The position numbers and the translations under genes were made by a program. Positions 32,570-41,281 of a stretch of 64,000 nt of DNA are shown in pieces. The notes beneath the pieces are model-generated. The model was not told the origin of the DNA. It made no database searches and saw only the letters and a list, made by a program, of their open reading frames with translations. The DNA is taken from assembly GCF_001279695.1 (NCBI RefSeq), contig NZ_LGDD01000212.1, positions 27,877-91,876 of the forward strand, written 5' to 3'. The stretch's first letter is position 1. Every line of letters starts with the position of its first letter. Source of the DNA: Streptomyces sp. WM6378 (lineage in GTDB: Bacteria > Actinomycetota > Actinomycetes > Streptomycetales > Streptomycetaceae).

Positions 32570-34618
32570 TCAGGAGAGGTGATCGGCGACCAGGTCGGCG
32601 AACTGCTGCTCACTGAGAACCTTCGTGCCGAGCTGCTCGGCCTTGGCGAGCTTGGACCCGGCCCCCTCGCCCGCGACCAGAAGCGTCGTCTTCTTCGAGA
32701 TGCTGCCGGAGGTCGTCCCGCCCGCCTTCTCGATCAGTTCGTTCATCTGGTTGCGGTTGCGTCCGGCCAGCGGCCCGTGCATTCCGCCCGTGACCACGAC
32801 CACCTCGCCCGCGAGGGGCTTGCTGCTCGCAGTGCTGCCGCTGTCGGTGGTGGGCTCGTCCATGTTCAGCCCAGCCGCGACGAGCTTGTCGATGACCGGG
32901 CCCATCGCGGCGATGTGTGCGGCGATCTTCGGCGCGTTCGCCCCCGGCAGCTTGTTGACCTCGGCGAGCGCCTCGGGAGAGGCGGCGCGGATCTTGTCCA
33001 TCGTGCCGAAGTGCCGGGCGATTTCGCGGGACAGGGTGCGACCGGTCCGTACGATGCCCAGCGCGCAGAAGACCCGGTTCAGGGGCTGCTGCCGGGCCTT
33101 GTCGAACTCGGCCAGCAGCGAGTCGGCGCGCTTCTCGCTGCCGGTCGCCTCGGCCAGCTGCGCGCGGGAGAGCCCGAACAGGTCACCCAGATCGTTGACC
33201 TGGCCCGTCTCGACGAGGGTCTCCAGGTAGGTCACGCCGAGGCCGTCGATGTCGAGCTGGTCGCGGCCGACGGCGTACTTCAGGGACGGCAGCAGGCCGC
33301 AGGAGCCGTTCACGCCGCCCGCGCACTCCCACCGCTCGCCCGACTTGTCGATCTCGCCGTCACACTTAGGGCAGCACTCGGGGAAGACGATGTCGGTTTC
33401 GGCCCCGGTGCGCAGCCCGGTCACGGGCGACTCGATCCGGGGGATGATGTCGCCGGCCTTCCACACCTTCACGGTGTCATTGATCTTCAGGCCGCTGTCC
33501 CGGATGAACGCCGGGTTATGCAGCGTCGCGTACGTAACGACGCTGCCGTCGACCTCCACCGGCTTGAGCACGGCACGCGGCGCGATGATGCCGGTGCGCC
33601 CGACGTTCCACTCCACGGCAAGGAGCTGGGTCTGCGCTTCGACGGCCGCCAGCTTGTACGCGATCGCCCAGTGCGGGTGGCGGGTGGCGAACCCGGCGGC
33701 CTTCTGCTCGGCGAAGCCGTTCGTCTTGATGACCACGCCGTCGATTCCGTACGGCAGCTCGGGCCGCAGCGTCTGGATCTCCTCGACGCGGGCCTGGACC
33801 TCAGCGAGCGTGGTGCACACCTTGAGACCGACCTCGGTGCTGCCGGTGGTCTGCACACCCAGGGCGGCGACCTGCGCCATGACGGCTTCGTGCGTCTCCC
33901 CGGCGAGGAAGTCGACGTCGTCCAGGCCCACCGCGCCGTAGGCGAAGAACGTCGTCTCGATGACGTACGGGCGGTCCTTTGCGCGCAGGGTACCTGCGGT
34001 GCCGTTGCGCGGGTTAGAGAACATCTTCGCCTTGTGCGCGACGCGGATCTCGTTCGCCTTCACGAACTGGGCCGCCGTGAGCAGCGCTTCGCCGCGGATC
34101 TCCACGGTCACGGGCTCCGGCAGCTGGACGGGGAGACCCACGATCGTGCCGATGGCGTGCGAGACGTCCTCGCCGTGCACGCCGTCACCGCGGCCGACGA
34201 GCTGCACCAGGCGGCCGTCACGGTAGCGGGCCGCGATGGCCGCCCCGTCCAGCTTCGGCTCGACCGCGTAGCCGCCGGTGACCGGCCCGTCGATCCGGCG
34301 GGCCAGGGACGCGCCCCACTTCTGGAGGCCCTCGGCGTCGAAGACGTTGTCCAAAGAGAGCATCGGCACGGTGTGCGCGACGTCGCCGACGGGGGCCGCG
34401 CCGCCGCCGACCTTGCCGGTGGGGGAGTCGGCCCGGGTGTGCTCGGGGTGCTCGCGCTCGTAGGCGGCAATCGCGCGGGCAAGTGCGTCGTACGCGGCGT
34501 CGTCGAGGGTGGTGTCCCCATCCCCGTAATACGCCGCGCTCGCGGCGATGGCCTGGTCGATTGCCGTCTCGTAAGCGGCGCGGTCGGTCATGGAAATGGC
34601 GGGTGCAGCAGTCGTCAT
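32570..34618 (-). CDS. ligA: NAD-dependent DNA ligase
   Basis: 682 residues, full family length. Domain Ia (about 10-75), adenylation domain with nucleophile K122 (EPKLDGAAIA) and YGIDGVVIKTN, OB fold (NVGRTGIIAPRAVLKP), four-Cys zinc finger (CCPKCDGEI and CAGG/GSC), helix-hairpin-helix region, and a C-terminal BRCT domain with LAGEVVVVTGG. It seals nicks using NAD+, releasing NMN. ATG at 34618 after AAGGATC. Streptomyces chromosomes already carry one ligA, so this is probably an accessory copy used by the element. Last gene of the DUF932 operon, ended by a 15-bp hairpin. Confidence 0.95.
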   Translation of the reverse strand: MTTAAPAISMTDRAAYETAIDQAIAASAAYYGDGDTTLDDAAYDALARAIAAYEREHPEHTRADSPTGKVGGGAAPVGDVAHTVPMLSLDNVFDAEGLQKWGASLARRIDGPVTGGYAVEPKLDGAAIAARYRDGRLVQLVGRGDGVHGEDVSHAIGTIVGLPVQLPEPVTVEIRGEALLTAAQFVKANEIRVAHKAKMFSNPRNGTAGTLRAKDRPYVIETTFFAYGAVGLDDVDFLAGETHEAVMAQVAALGVQTTGSTEVGLKVCTTLAEVQARVEEIQTLRPELPYGIDGVVIKTNGFAEQKAAGFATRHPHWAIAYKLAAVEAQTQLLAVEWNVGRTGIIAPRAVLKPVEVDGSVVTYATLHNPAFIRDSGLKINDTVKVWKAGDIIPRIESPVTGLRTGAETDIVFPECCPKCDGEIDKSGERWECAGGVNGSCGLLPSLKYAVGRDQLDIDGLGVTYLETLVETGQVNDLGDLFGLSRAQLAEATGSEKRADSLLAEFDKARQQPLNRVFCALGIVRTGRTLSREIARHFGTMDKIRAASPEALAEVNKLPGANAPKIAAHIAAMGPVIDKLVAAGLNMDEPTTDSGSTASSKPLAGEVVVVTGGMHGPLAGRNRNQMNELIEKAGGTTSGSISKKTTLLVAGEGAGSKLAKAEQLGTKVLSEQQFADLVADHLS

Positions 34619-34669
34619 GCAGTGATCCTTACGTAGGGGTCTGACAATGGGCGGGGTACGGCAGCGGAG

Positions 34670-35056
34670 CTACGACCGTTGGTGATGGGAGTCGCACACC
34701 CACCGCTGCACCCAGCCGTGCTCGACGCGGTCGACGAGGACCTCGTGGCTGTTGGTGCCGGGCTTGCACAGTGCGCACTCCACGTGTTCGGGGCGCAGCA
34801 ACTGGACGGCGGTGAAGCGGGCCGCTTCGGGCAAGGTCCACCCCTCGGTGCGGACGGTGTCGCTGTCGTAGGGGCGGAAGCTGACCGAAACGCGGCGCAT
34901 CCCGGTCAGGACGTGGCCATCGGCGGGGCTGGTCACGGTGACCTGGGTGCCGCTCACGCGCAGGAGGTCACCCTCGCGCAGTTCGCGGGCCTCGACGGCG
35001 GTGACGACGGAGCCGGTCAGCATCAAGATGCCCGTCGGCAGGTCGGAAAGAAGCAT
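34670..35056 (-). CDS. Unknown small protein upstream of ligA
   Basis: 128 residues. Beta-rich N-terminus (VTAVEARELREGDLLRVSGT) and a C-terminal Cys/His cluster (ECALCKPGTNS ... WVCDSHHQRS) that could bind zinc. Stop 51 nt before ligA. Not recognised. Confidence 0.7.
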   Translation of the reverse strand: MLLSDLPTGILMLTGSVVTAVEARELREGDLLRVSGTQVTVTSPADGHVLTGMRRVSVSFRPYDSDTVRTEGWTLPEAARFTAVQLLRPEHVECALCKPGTNSHEVLVDRVEHGWVQRWVCDSHHQRS

Positions 35057-35149
35057 GGGAAGCGGCGGCCTTTCAAGACGGTGACGTGGGCGGGACCGGG
35101 AGCCGTGCGGGGGAGGCCGGCGACCGGCCCGCCCCGCGCAGCCCCCGGG

Positions 35150-35605
35150 CTACGCGACCGCCGAGAACGCCTTGCGGATGGACGCGAGCTGCGTCTCGGC
35201 CGCCTTGGCACGGGGCTTCCACTCCTCGACCTCGCGGGTGGCCTTGTCGAGCTTCTTCTGGGTGGCGTCGAGCTGGACGCTGTACCAGGTCGCCTTCCGG
35301 GCCCGGTCGATGACCTCGGCGAGCGGCAGGCCGTCCACGTCGATGTCGGACAGGTCCGCGGTGGCCTTCGGCGTCCTGGTGGTCTGGTTCTTGTGGGCCT
35401 TGACGTGCGGCCACACGCCGCTCGCCTTGGGCCGGGTGAACTCGCAATTCGTCCAGGCGCAGTTGTAGACGACGGTGCCGTCCGCCAGCAGGACCCTCAG
35501 CACTTCCTTGAAGTACCGGGGGTTGTCGGGGGTGCTCTTCGGGGTCTCGGCGAACTCGAACTCGATGACCTCAAGGCCGTTGAGAATTCCATTGAGGGTT
35601 GCCAT
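35150..35605 (-). CDS. Unknown protein with C-terminal coiled coil
   Basis: 151 residues. It opens MATLNGILNGLEVIEFEFAE. A Cys pair (YNCAWTNCEF) and WPHVKAHKN resemble a zinc-finger-like C2H2 spacing (C-x4-C ... H-x3-H). The C-terminal 50 residues are coiled coil (DATQKKLDKATREVEEWKPR). Possible nucleic-acid-binding protein; unproven. Confidence 0.75.
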   Translation of the reverse strand: MATLNGILNGLEVIEFEFAETPKSTPDNPRYFKEVLRVLLADGTVVYNCAWTNCEFTRPKASGVWPHVKAHKNQTTRTPKATADLSDIDVDGLPLAEVIDRARKATWYSVQLDATQKKLDKATREVEEWKPRAKAAETQLASIRKAFSAVA

Positions 35606-35756
35606 AGGTGCGGTTCCTAACGTGGGGGGGGAGAAGTTGACAGAAGGGGACAGGGCGGCGGGGAAGAGACCGGCGTCCCGTGGCTGCTCAGTGGGGCGGT
35701 CGACTCTGCGCTGCGCTGGGAGGGAGAGACAGGGCCGGGCTGGCTGTGAGGCCGGT

Positions 35757-36452
35757 TCAGGGGCGCTGCCCGGCGGGCAGCGGGGCGGCCACCCGGTGGG
35801 CTTCGACAACGTCGCGCACCCAGGAGGGCGCGCCGCGAAGGCTGGTCGGGCAGTAGCTGCGGCGCCCACGAACCTGGTCCGGGCTCGGCGTCCTGCCCGT
35901 GGCGACGAGCGGGCCGTCGAACCGGGCCTCGTCCCAGTCCCACGCGGTGTCCCCGCTGTTGAGGTAGGTGATGCGGACCACGTCCGGCCGGAGCGGAACA
36001 GGCATCGGCCAGTCCGAGATCTCGCCGCCGCCGTGGACAGTGAAGAACCGCGCACGCCGGGCCAGGTCCCTGGTCACGGTGGCGCGCATCGCACCGTCGG
36101 TGACGTTGCGAGCAGGGACTGCCACAGCGCGGGCCAGATCGGTGGTCCACGGCGGCCTCGGAGGGGCGGGCCAGTAGGAGTTGGGGGGATACAGATGCAA
36201 CCCATCGGCCATACGGTCCGCCCACTGGGAGGCTGGCTCGGCCGGGACGTACGGGCCCCGGATGCGGAGCGCGTCCAGCTCCCAGGGCGACCCGCCACGG
36301 CTGTAATATGTCACATGCAGTTGGGTCGGCCGCATCGGGGGGACACCCGCAGACGGGTCACAGAGGTACTCCGGCGGGATGTCCGGAGCGCCGGTGACAT
36401 CGAAGGCGATGACGCGCTGGGCGTGTTCGCGGGTCAGAAGCAGGACAGACAC
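35757..36452 (-). CDS. Unknown protein with an internal duplication
   Basis: 231 residues from a GTG at 36452, preceded by AAGGAG at 4 nt; the longer frame upstream is proline-rich and rejected. Two similar blocks, HVTYYSRGGSPWELDALRIR and RITYLNSGDTAWDWDEARFD, each followed by GPxV, show an internal repeat of about 110 residues. Not recognised. Confidence 0.75.
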   Translation of the reverse strand: MSVLLLTREHAQRVIAFDVTGAPDIPPEYLCDPSAGVPPMRPTQLHVTYYSRGGSPWELDALRIRGPYVPAEPASQWADRMADGLHLYPPNSYWPAPPRPPWTTDLARAVAVPARNVTDGAMRATVTRDLARRARFFTVHGGGEISDWPMPVPLRPDVVRITYLNSGDTAWDWDEARFDGPLVATGRTPSPDQVRGRRSYCPTSLRGAPSWVRDVVEAHRVAAPLPAGQRP

Positions 36453-36567
36453 GGGACTCCTTGCGGGGGCCGCCGGGACTACTGGCGGAGGGACGGGGCA
36501 CGCCAGCGGCGGGGACACGGTGCTGCTCGGCGAACTGTGCAGCCACAGCGGGAAGTTGGTGAAAGGG

Positions 36568-36607
36568 GGCCACGGGACGACGGGGACGGGTCCGGCGCCC
36601 CGTGGCC
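36568..36607 (-). terminator. Hairpin between operon genes
   Basis: 9-bp stem GGCCACGGG / CCCGTGGCC with a 22-nt interior. Between the 80-residue gene and the 231-residue gene; may attenuate or stabilise the mRNA. Confidence 0.45.
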
Positions 36608-36687
36608 GCTCAGTGGGCCGGTGGGGCGGGGCTCTGGTGGGCGGGCGTCTCCACGACGCAGTGGCGGGAAGCGCCGCCCGCTCAGCA

Positions 36688-36930
36688 TTACTGCGGCAGG
36701 TTGTCGTGCTCGATCTCGTGAGCCTCGAACCGGCCGATGTACCGGCCGCCCCAGGTGACGATGCACCGCCACGCGGTGGGGTCGTACTCCAGGGTCGCCC
36801 ACTCCTGCACGATGCCGTCCGGCGGCAGGGTGACCGGCTGGCCGCCCGCGCGCCTGACGCGGTCGCCGGAACTGAATCCTTCGCGGCTGGCGGCGGTCTC
36901 GACGGGAGGTATCTGGAGCGGCTGGAGCAT
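36688..36930 (-). CDS. Small unknown beta-rich protein
   Basis: 80 residues. Contains EWATLEYDPTAWRCIVTWGG and RFEAHEIEHDNLP, likely a small beta barrel. ATG at 36930. In the DUF932 operon; no family recognised. Confidence 0.7.
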   Translation of the reverse strand: MLQPLQIPPVETAASREGFSSGDRVRRAGGQPVTLPPDGIVQEWATLEYDPTAWRCIVTWGGRYIGRFEAHEIEHDNLPQ

Positions 36931-36954
36931 CGTGGTCCTCTGGGATGTTCGTGG

Positions 36955-37275
36955 TCAGGCGGGCGGGGGCGGCTCGGCGGGCCGGAGCTGGGTGAGGCGG
37001 GCCCGGAGTTCGGCGCCGCTGAGACGGCAGAACGGGCACGGGCGGGCGGTGGTGTCGGACGGCGGGCCGGACTTCCAGGTCAGGCCGCGCCCGCAGCGCG
37101 CACGCGCCGAGGAGATCCAGTAACTGGCGTGGTCCTCGGACCACAGGCTGTTGGGGTGGCCCGGCCAGAAGCGGGTCGACCAGGGGCCGCCCGCGACGTG
37201 GACGTAGCGGCCGTCCTCGTGATCGCTGACGCCGTGCCCGTACAGGGCGGCGTCCAGCTCGGCGTCGGGGGACAA
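36955..37275 (-). CDS. Small putative zinc-binding protein (TTG start)
   Basis: 106 residues from a TTG at 37275 with GGAG 6 nt upstream. Cys residues in RARCGRGL and RPCPFCRLSG suggest a zinc site. Trp-rich centre (WPGHPNSLWSEDHASYW). Unknown function, in the DUF932 operon. Confidence 0.65.
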   Translation of the reverse strand: MSPDAELDAALYGHGVSDHEDGRYVHVAGGPWSTRFWPGHPNSLWSEDHASYWISSARARCGRGLTWKSGPPSDTTARPCPFCRLSGAELRARLTQLRPAEPPPPA

Positions 37276-37324
37276 GGAAATCTCCGTCGCTTCAGTCGCT
37301 CAGTCGCTTCGATGGCGGGCGAGG

Positions 37325-37360
37325 GGCCGCCGGGAGCGGGTGGGGGGACTCCCGGCGGCC
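37325..37360 (-). terminator. Hairpin after the DUF932 gene
   Basis: Perfect 12-bp stem GGCCGCCGGGAG / CTCCCGGCGGCC with a 12-nt loop, 15 nt past the DUF932 stop and before the next gene. It likely limits read-through into the rest of the operon. Confidence 0.75.
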
Positions 37361-37374
37361 GGTCCAAGGGCCGG

Positions 37375-38394
37375 TCAGGCGGCCAGGGTGAGGAGCTGGC
37401 GGTGGGCGGCGGTCTTCTTCTTGGTGACCTCGCCGATGTCGGACAGCGACCGCGCCGCGCGTGCCGCGAGGGTCTTGGCCTTGGCGTAGTGGTCGAGGTA
37501 CTCGCCGATCGCGTTCCAGCCCGCCCATGCGGTGCCCCGGATGCTCTCCTGGGTGGCCGCGTTCTCGAACAGGCCGCGCAGGGTGTGCATGCGCGTCTCG
37601 TAGTTCTTGCGGGTGCGGGTGGTGGGGCTGGTCGGGACGGGCCACAGGTCGCGGCTGGTGACGAGCTTCTCGAACTGGCCCATGGTGAGCGGGGTGTTGA
37701 TCATGCGCTCGGCCTCGTGCTCGAAGTGGTCCTGCCAGTCGAAGAGGACAGCGAGTTCGTTCTCCAGGGTGACGAGCTTCTTGAGGGCCGAGGCGGTGTG
37801 CGGGACCGACACCTTGTGCTTGGCGCCCGCGATGATGATGCGCTGCATGTTGCCGCAGTCCAGGCGGGTCGGGCCGATGTGCAGGGAGTTGGACGAGGAG
37901 CCGTCGTGGCTGCCGAAGAGGGTCAGGTGCATGTGGTGCTCGTCGATCCCGCCGATGCGCGTGATGCCGGGCAGGCTCATCGAGATGAAGAACCTCCTTC
38001 CGCCCGCGTAGGCACCCGCCTTGTGGAAGACGGCACCGGACTCGGTCCGGGCCAGGTCCAGGACCTTCTCGTACGCCTCGATCTGGACCGGGGTGTACTT
38101 GCGGCCGACGGTGCCGAGATACTCGGTCTCGCCGGTGCGCGGGTTGGTGCGGACCGTGGCGCGGGTGTCGGGCATCTGCACCGTGGTGGTCGTGACGCCG
38201 TCCTCGCTGATCTCGGAGGTCTTCGCGGTCACGTCGCCCATCAGGCGAACGTCCCAGTCACGCAGGTCGGCCATTTCCAGGGCCTCGCGGGCGGTGGTCG
38301 CCTCGCTCACGTCGGCACCCAGGATGCTCCAGGCGTCCTTGCGGCCCGGGGCACGAAGGGCGGTTCCGGCGGTGGGGATCTCAAGAACAGTCAC
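37375..38394 (-). CDS. DUF932 / phage-plasmid-like protein
   Basis: 339 residues. The family is typical of plasmids and phages. Family features: YLGTVGRKYTPVQIEAYEKV, GAVFHKAGAYAGGRRFFISM, DCGNMQRIIIAG and the C-terminal KNYETRMHTLRGLFEN. A GTG at 38394 is preferred (GAGGAG 9 nt upstream) over a TTG two codons earlier. Function unknown, possibly DNA binding or anti-restriction-like. It is expressed from the best-matching promoter of the element (38438-38488). Confidence 0.85.
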   Translation of the reverse strand: MTVLEIPTAGTALRAPGRKDAWSILGADVSEATTAREALEMADLRDWDVRLMGDVTAKTSEISEDGVTTTTVQMPDTRATVRTNPRTGETEYLGTVGRKYTPVQIEAYEKVLDLARTESGAVFHKAGAYAGGRRFFISMSLPGITRIGGIDEHHMHLTLFGSHDGSSSNSLHIGPTRLDCGNMQRIIIAGAKHKVSVPHTASALKKLVTLENELAVLFDWQDHFEHEAERMINTPLTMGQFEKLVTSRDLWPVPTSPTTRTRKNYETRMHTLRGLFENAATQESIRGTAWAGWNAIGEYLDHYAKAKTLAARAARSLSDIGEVTKKKTAAHRQLLTLAA

Positions 38395-38437
38395 AGGCAA
38401 TAGCTCCTCAATCGACTGGGAGCCCGTCCGACTCCCT

Positions 38438-38488
38438 GACCCTTTAAATATTACGCATGAGGTACGCTCACGTCAAGTTAAAAGGGTC
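38438..38488 (-). promoter_or_regulatory. Type A promoter of the DUF932-ligA operon, with operators on both sides
   Basis: Minus strand: GACCCTTTTAAC (38477-38488), -35 TTGACG (38471-38476), 17-bp spacer, -10 TAATAT (38448-38453), then AAAGGGTC (38438-38445), an inverted copy of the upstream box. The start site is predicted near 38441. The tRNA-array promoter at 59089-59138 has the same two-sided arrangement. Confidence 0.8.
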
Positions 38489-38628
38489 ATCGGGATTGAG
38501 GCAGTCCCACGCCGCCCACGGCACACGACAAATGCCCGACAGCAGACAAGTCGTCGACTGGCAGGCAGCAGGACCAGGCGTGCGCCACACTCAGCCGTGG
38601 CGCAGGAGAGTCTTCGGAGGAAATGAAC

Positions 38629-38856
38629 ATGGCGGGGAGTACGGGCAGGCCGGCTCGGATCCGGGTGAACGCGGTCGCAGTCGTGATCATTGGAGTCGTG
38701 GCCTTCGCGGCCGCCCTGGTCGCCAACTCGGCACACCAGGCCGCGGGTACCTGGGCGGGCATCGTGGTGGTCGCCGCATGCACCGGGTGGCTCGCCAGGG
38801 ACGCATGGCGCCGCCGGCAGATGGAGCGGACCAACCGCCCCGGAGGCGCCGCCTAG
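38629..38856 (+). CDS. Small membrane protein
   Basis: 75 residues from the ATG at 38629 (GGAGG 8 nt upstream; the ATG at 38623 is too close). Two membrane segments (AVAVVIIGVVAFAAALVA and WAGIVVVAACTGWLA) and a basic tail. A lone rightward gene in a leftward region. Confidence 0.7.
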   Translation: MAGSTGRPARIRVNAVAVVIIGVVAFAAALVANSAHQAAGTWAGIVVVAACTGWLARDAWRRRQMERTNRPGGAA

Positions 38857-39219
38857 CAGCGAGAAGGTCCGCGACGCGGACAGCAGAGTCGGGGCCGGAC
38901 AGCAGACCGAAGTCTCCCCCTCCGGTGAAGAAGGGGGTTTGCAAGACCGTCCGGCCCCTCACCACGGACACATCCGACCCGCAGCACCGAAGCGCTGGGA
39001 GAGGTGACCGTGCCCCTACTGTAGCGGCCGCACCCCGCGCGAAAGGCCCCGTCCCGACACCGGGAAGGGGCCTCGGCGTAGGCGGGTGCTCGCCGCGGCG
39101 TGGAACGTGGTGTCCCCACCGCGACCAGCGGTGATGGAGGCCCGGCGCACTCATGGCGCCGGGACACCAGCGCGAGCCCCAGGCCGGGTGACGGTGCCCG
39201 CCGGGGCCGTGAGGGACGT
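38857..39219. other. 363-nt gap between convergent genes
   Basis: No gene seen. Holds a hairpin, AGGCCCC / GGGGCCT with inner CCCG/CGGG, at 39044-39073 that can serve both flanking genes as a terminator. Confidence 0.55.
39044..39073. terminator. Bidirectional hairpin terminator
   Basis: 7-bp outer stem AGGCCCC / GGGGCCT enclosing CCCG / CGGG, between the convergent genes ending at 38856 and 39220. Confidence 0.6.
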
Positions 39220-39648
39220 CTAGACGTCGAGCACCGCGGACAGGGCAGCGGAGATTGCATTGGGCGGGGCGCTCGCCCGCAGACTTCCGTGCACCTGGCC
39301 AGCTTCGACCGCCCACCCGGCAGCGGTGAGGGAGGCGTGGCAGGCGGCCTTCAGGTCGGCGCGCTCGGCACCGAGCCGCCGGGCCCGTTCGGCCAGGACA
39401 CGCTCCCGTGCCGCCGGGCTGACCGCGGCACGGGAGATCTCTTCCGGGGTGAGGAGCGACGGCTTCACGATCTGCACGGAGAGCTGGGGATTGCTCGGCG
39501 TGACCTCCGGGTCGAGGCCCACCTCGAAGCCCAGCGACACGATCGCGTGCGTGGAGTCGAAGCGAGCAGGGGTGCATCCGGCGGAAACCATGACCAGCGC
39601 GGCCTCGTGACTCAGCGCCTTGTTGAAGGCGTAGCGGTCGGGCTCCAC
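39220..39648 (-). CDS. Unknown 142-residue protein
   Basis: 142 residues from a GTG at 39648, preceded by AAGGAG at 7 nt (a TTG two codons upstream is too close). Two regions: an alpha/beta part (VMVSAGCTPARFDSTHAIVS) and a helical part with AARERVLAERARRLGAERAD. No family recognised. Confidence 0.65.
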   Translation of the reverse strand: MEPDRYAFNKALSHEAALVMVSAGCTPARFDSTHAIVSLGFEVGLDPEVTPSNPQLSVQIVKPSLLTPEEISRAAVSPAARERVLAERARRLGAERADLKAACHASLTAAGWAVEAGQVHGSLRASAPPNAISAALSAVLDV

Positions 39649-39742
39649 GGCCAAACTCCTTCCGGTCGCGTCGGCTTGCCCATTTTCCTCCCCGCACACG
39701 CCCCGAGGGGTCTTGTCAGAGGCGGCGGGGAGGTCGGAAGGG

Positions 39743-41164
39743 TCAGGCGGTCTGGCGGATGATCTGCTCGGTCTGCTCGTGGCCGTTCAGGGCGACCAGG
39801 TAGGGCACCTGCCTTTGCAGGCCGCCGCTGTTGATATCGGCGGCCTGGCGGCCGGCCTCGTCGACGTCCGCGTCCGGCGATGCGGCGCTGACGTACCTGA
39901 CGGCCGCGTCGTGCACGGCCTTGTCCAGGTCGCTCGGTTCGACGCGGAGCGTGGCGGCGAGGTCCAGGAGTTGCACGGCGTGCGCGGCCTCGGCGGGGCT
40001 GAGGGGGGCATCGGCCACGATGTCGAGCACAGAAGCCACCTGGGCCGCCTGGTAGAGATCGCGGATCTCCTGGGGGATAGGGCCGCGCGGCTTGACTTCG
40101 TGTCCGTTCTCGACGGCCCACGCGCGGATCGCGGTCGCGTCGCTGCGACGGACGGAGGGACGGGGGGCGCGGACCTCGTCCGTGTCCGCCTCGGTGAGGT
40201 CGCCCTCGGAGGGCTGCATCTTCCGATTGCGGATCAGCCAGGCGCGGACCTCGGCGATGTCGCGGGCGCTGGAGGAGTCCTTGGCCGGATAGGGGTCCTC
40301 GGACATCTCCGGTGTGTACGTGCGCGCGAAGTGCTTCAACGAGTCCACGCTCACGCCCAGCTCGCGGGCCAGCGCGGTCTGCTTCAGCCGGGGCTGCTCC
40401 TGCGCGAGGCGGGCGCTTTCCTCCATGCTCGGCGCGACCGGTGCGGCGTCCGCCTCACGGAGACGCGCCTCCAGCCACTCCGCCTGCCCCGGCTCCTCCA
40501 GGTGGAGCACTTCCGCCAGCCACTCGACTGACGTCCTGACCTGCCGGGCACGGGCGAGGCGGGCCCGCTCGAAGACGTCGCGCTGACCGACGGTGAGCCC
40601 CAACTCATCCAGATAGACATGGCCGTTGACGGGCTCGGCGCCGTCGTCGATGTGCCGCAGCAGCCACACCCGCAGATCCGCCCAGGCGGGCTGGCCGTTC
40701 TTGCCCGCCGTAGGCATCGGATCGCTCTTGCGTAGGAACCAGGCCCTTACCTGGCTCCAGGACCGCTGGCCGTCCGGATTGGCGAGCGGGAAGGGGTCGG
40801 TGCTCCCGGACGGATAGCGCTCGGCGTACTTGTTCACCGCGCGCCGCGTCAGGTCGAGCAGGTCCCCCAGGGCGATGGAATCCATCAGCACCTGCGTGGG
40901 GTGGACGGCGAGAACCCTCGCGTTCACGTTGCTCGGACCGGACCGCTTGGCCGTCTGCGAAAAGGGCTGGGCGACGTACCAGTCGAGGACCGCGTCGCGG
41001 TCGCGCAGGACGGTGCGTCCCTTGCGGTCGACCTCGCCGGGGAAGGCGGGGTCCTTCACCCAGTTGTGTACGTGGGTGCGGCCGGTCGCCTCGGCGATCT
41101 GCGTGGTGGTGACGTGCTTCGGCATCTTCTTGAATGCCTTGCTAACTTCGGCGATGTTCCTCAT
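39743..41164 (-). CDS. Multi-domain DNA-binding protein with an Lsr2-like domain
   Basis: 473 residues. The N-terminus is a helix-turn-helix (TTTQIAEATGRTHVHNWVKD). Further helix-turn-helix-like segments follow (IALGDLLDLTRRAVNKYAER; LARELGVSVDSLKHFARTY). Residues about 345-375 match the DNA-binding domain of Lsr2 (IRAWAVENGHEVKPRGPIP), except that the RGR hook is RGP. Lsr2 binds AT-rich DNA and silences foreign genes. Its promoter belongs to the type A family, and the AT-rich type A boxes are plausible targets (inference). Confidence 0.75.
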   Translation of the reverse strand: MRNIAEVSKAFKKMPKHVTTTQIAEATGRTHVHNWVKDPAFPGEVDRKGRTVLRDRDAVLDWYVAQPFSQTAKRSGPSNVNARVLAVHPTQVLMDSIALGDLLDLTRRAVNKYAERYPSGSTDPFPLANPDGQRSWSQVRAWFLRKSDPMPTAGKNGQPAWADLRVWLLRHIDDGAEPVNGHVYLDELGLTVGQRDVFERARLARARQVRTSVEWLAEVLHLEEPGQAEWLEARLREADAAPVAPSMEESARLAQEQPRLKQTALARELGVSVDSLKHFARTYTPEMSEDPYPAKDSSSARDIAEVRAWLIRNRKMQPSEGDLTEADTDEVRAPRPSVRRSDATAIRAWAVENGHEVKPRGPIPQEIRDLYQAAQVASVLDIVADAPLSPAEAAHAVQLLDLAATLRVEPSDLDKAVHDAAVRYVSAASPDADVDEAGRQAADINSGGLQRQVPYLVALNGHEQTEQIIRQTA

Positions 41165-41239
41165 GAGGGGGCTCCGGATGGGCGTATCGGCAGGTGATTG
41201 TGGGACTTGGTGAAAGGCTCCACCCTCCCTCTATTCGAT

Positions 41240-41281
41240 AATGTTCTCACGATAGGGTTACTGTGTCAATTTTTAGGGTCA
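41240..41281 (-). promoter_or_regulatory. Type A promoter of the Lsr2-like gene
   Basis: GACCCTAAAAA, -35 TTGACA (41264-41269), then -10 AACATT (41240-41245, 18-bp spacer). The leader has a GGTG/CACC hairpin but without the ANGCAAG loop. The -35 overlaps the stop codon of the upstream gene at 41266. Confidence 0.75.
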
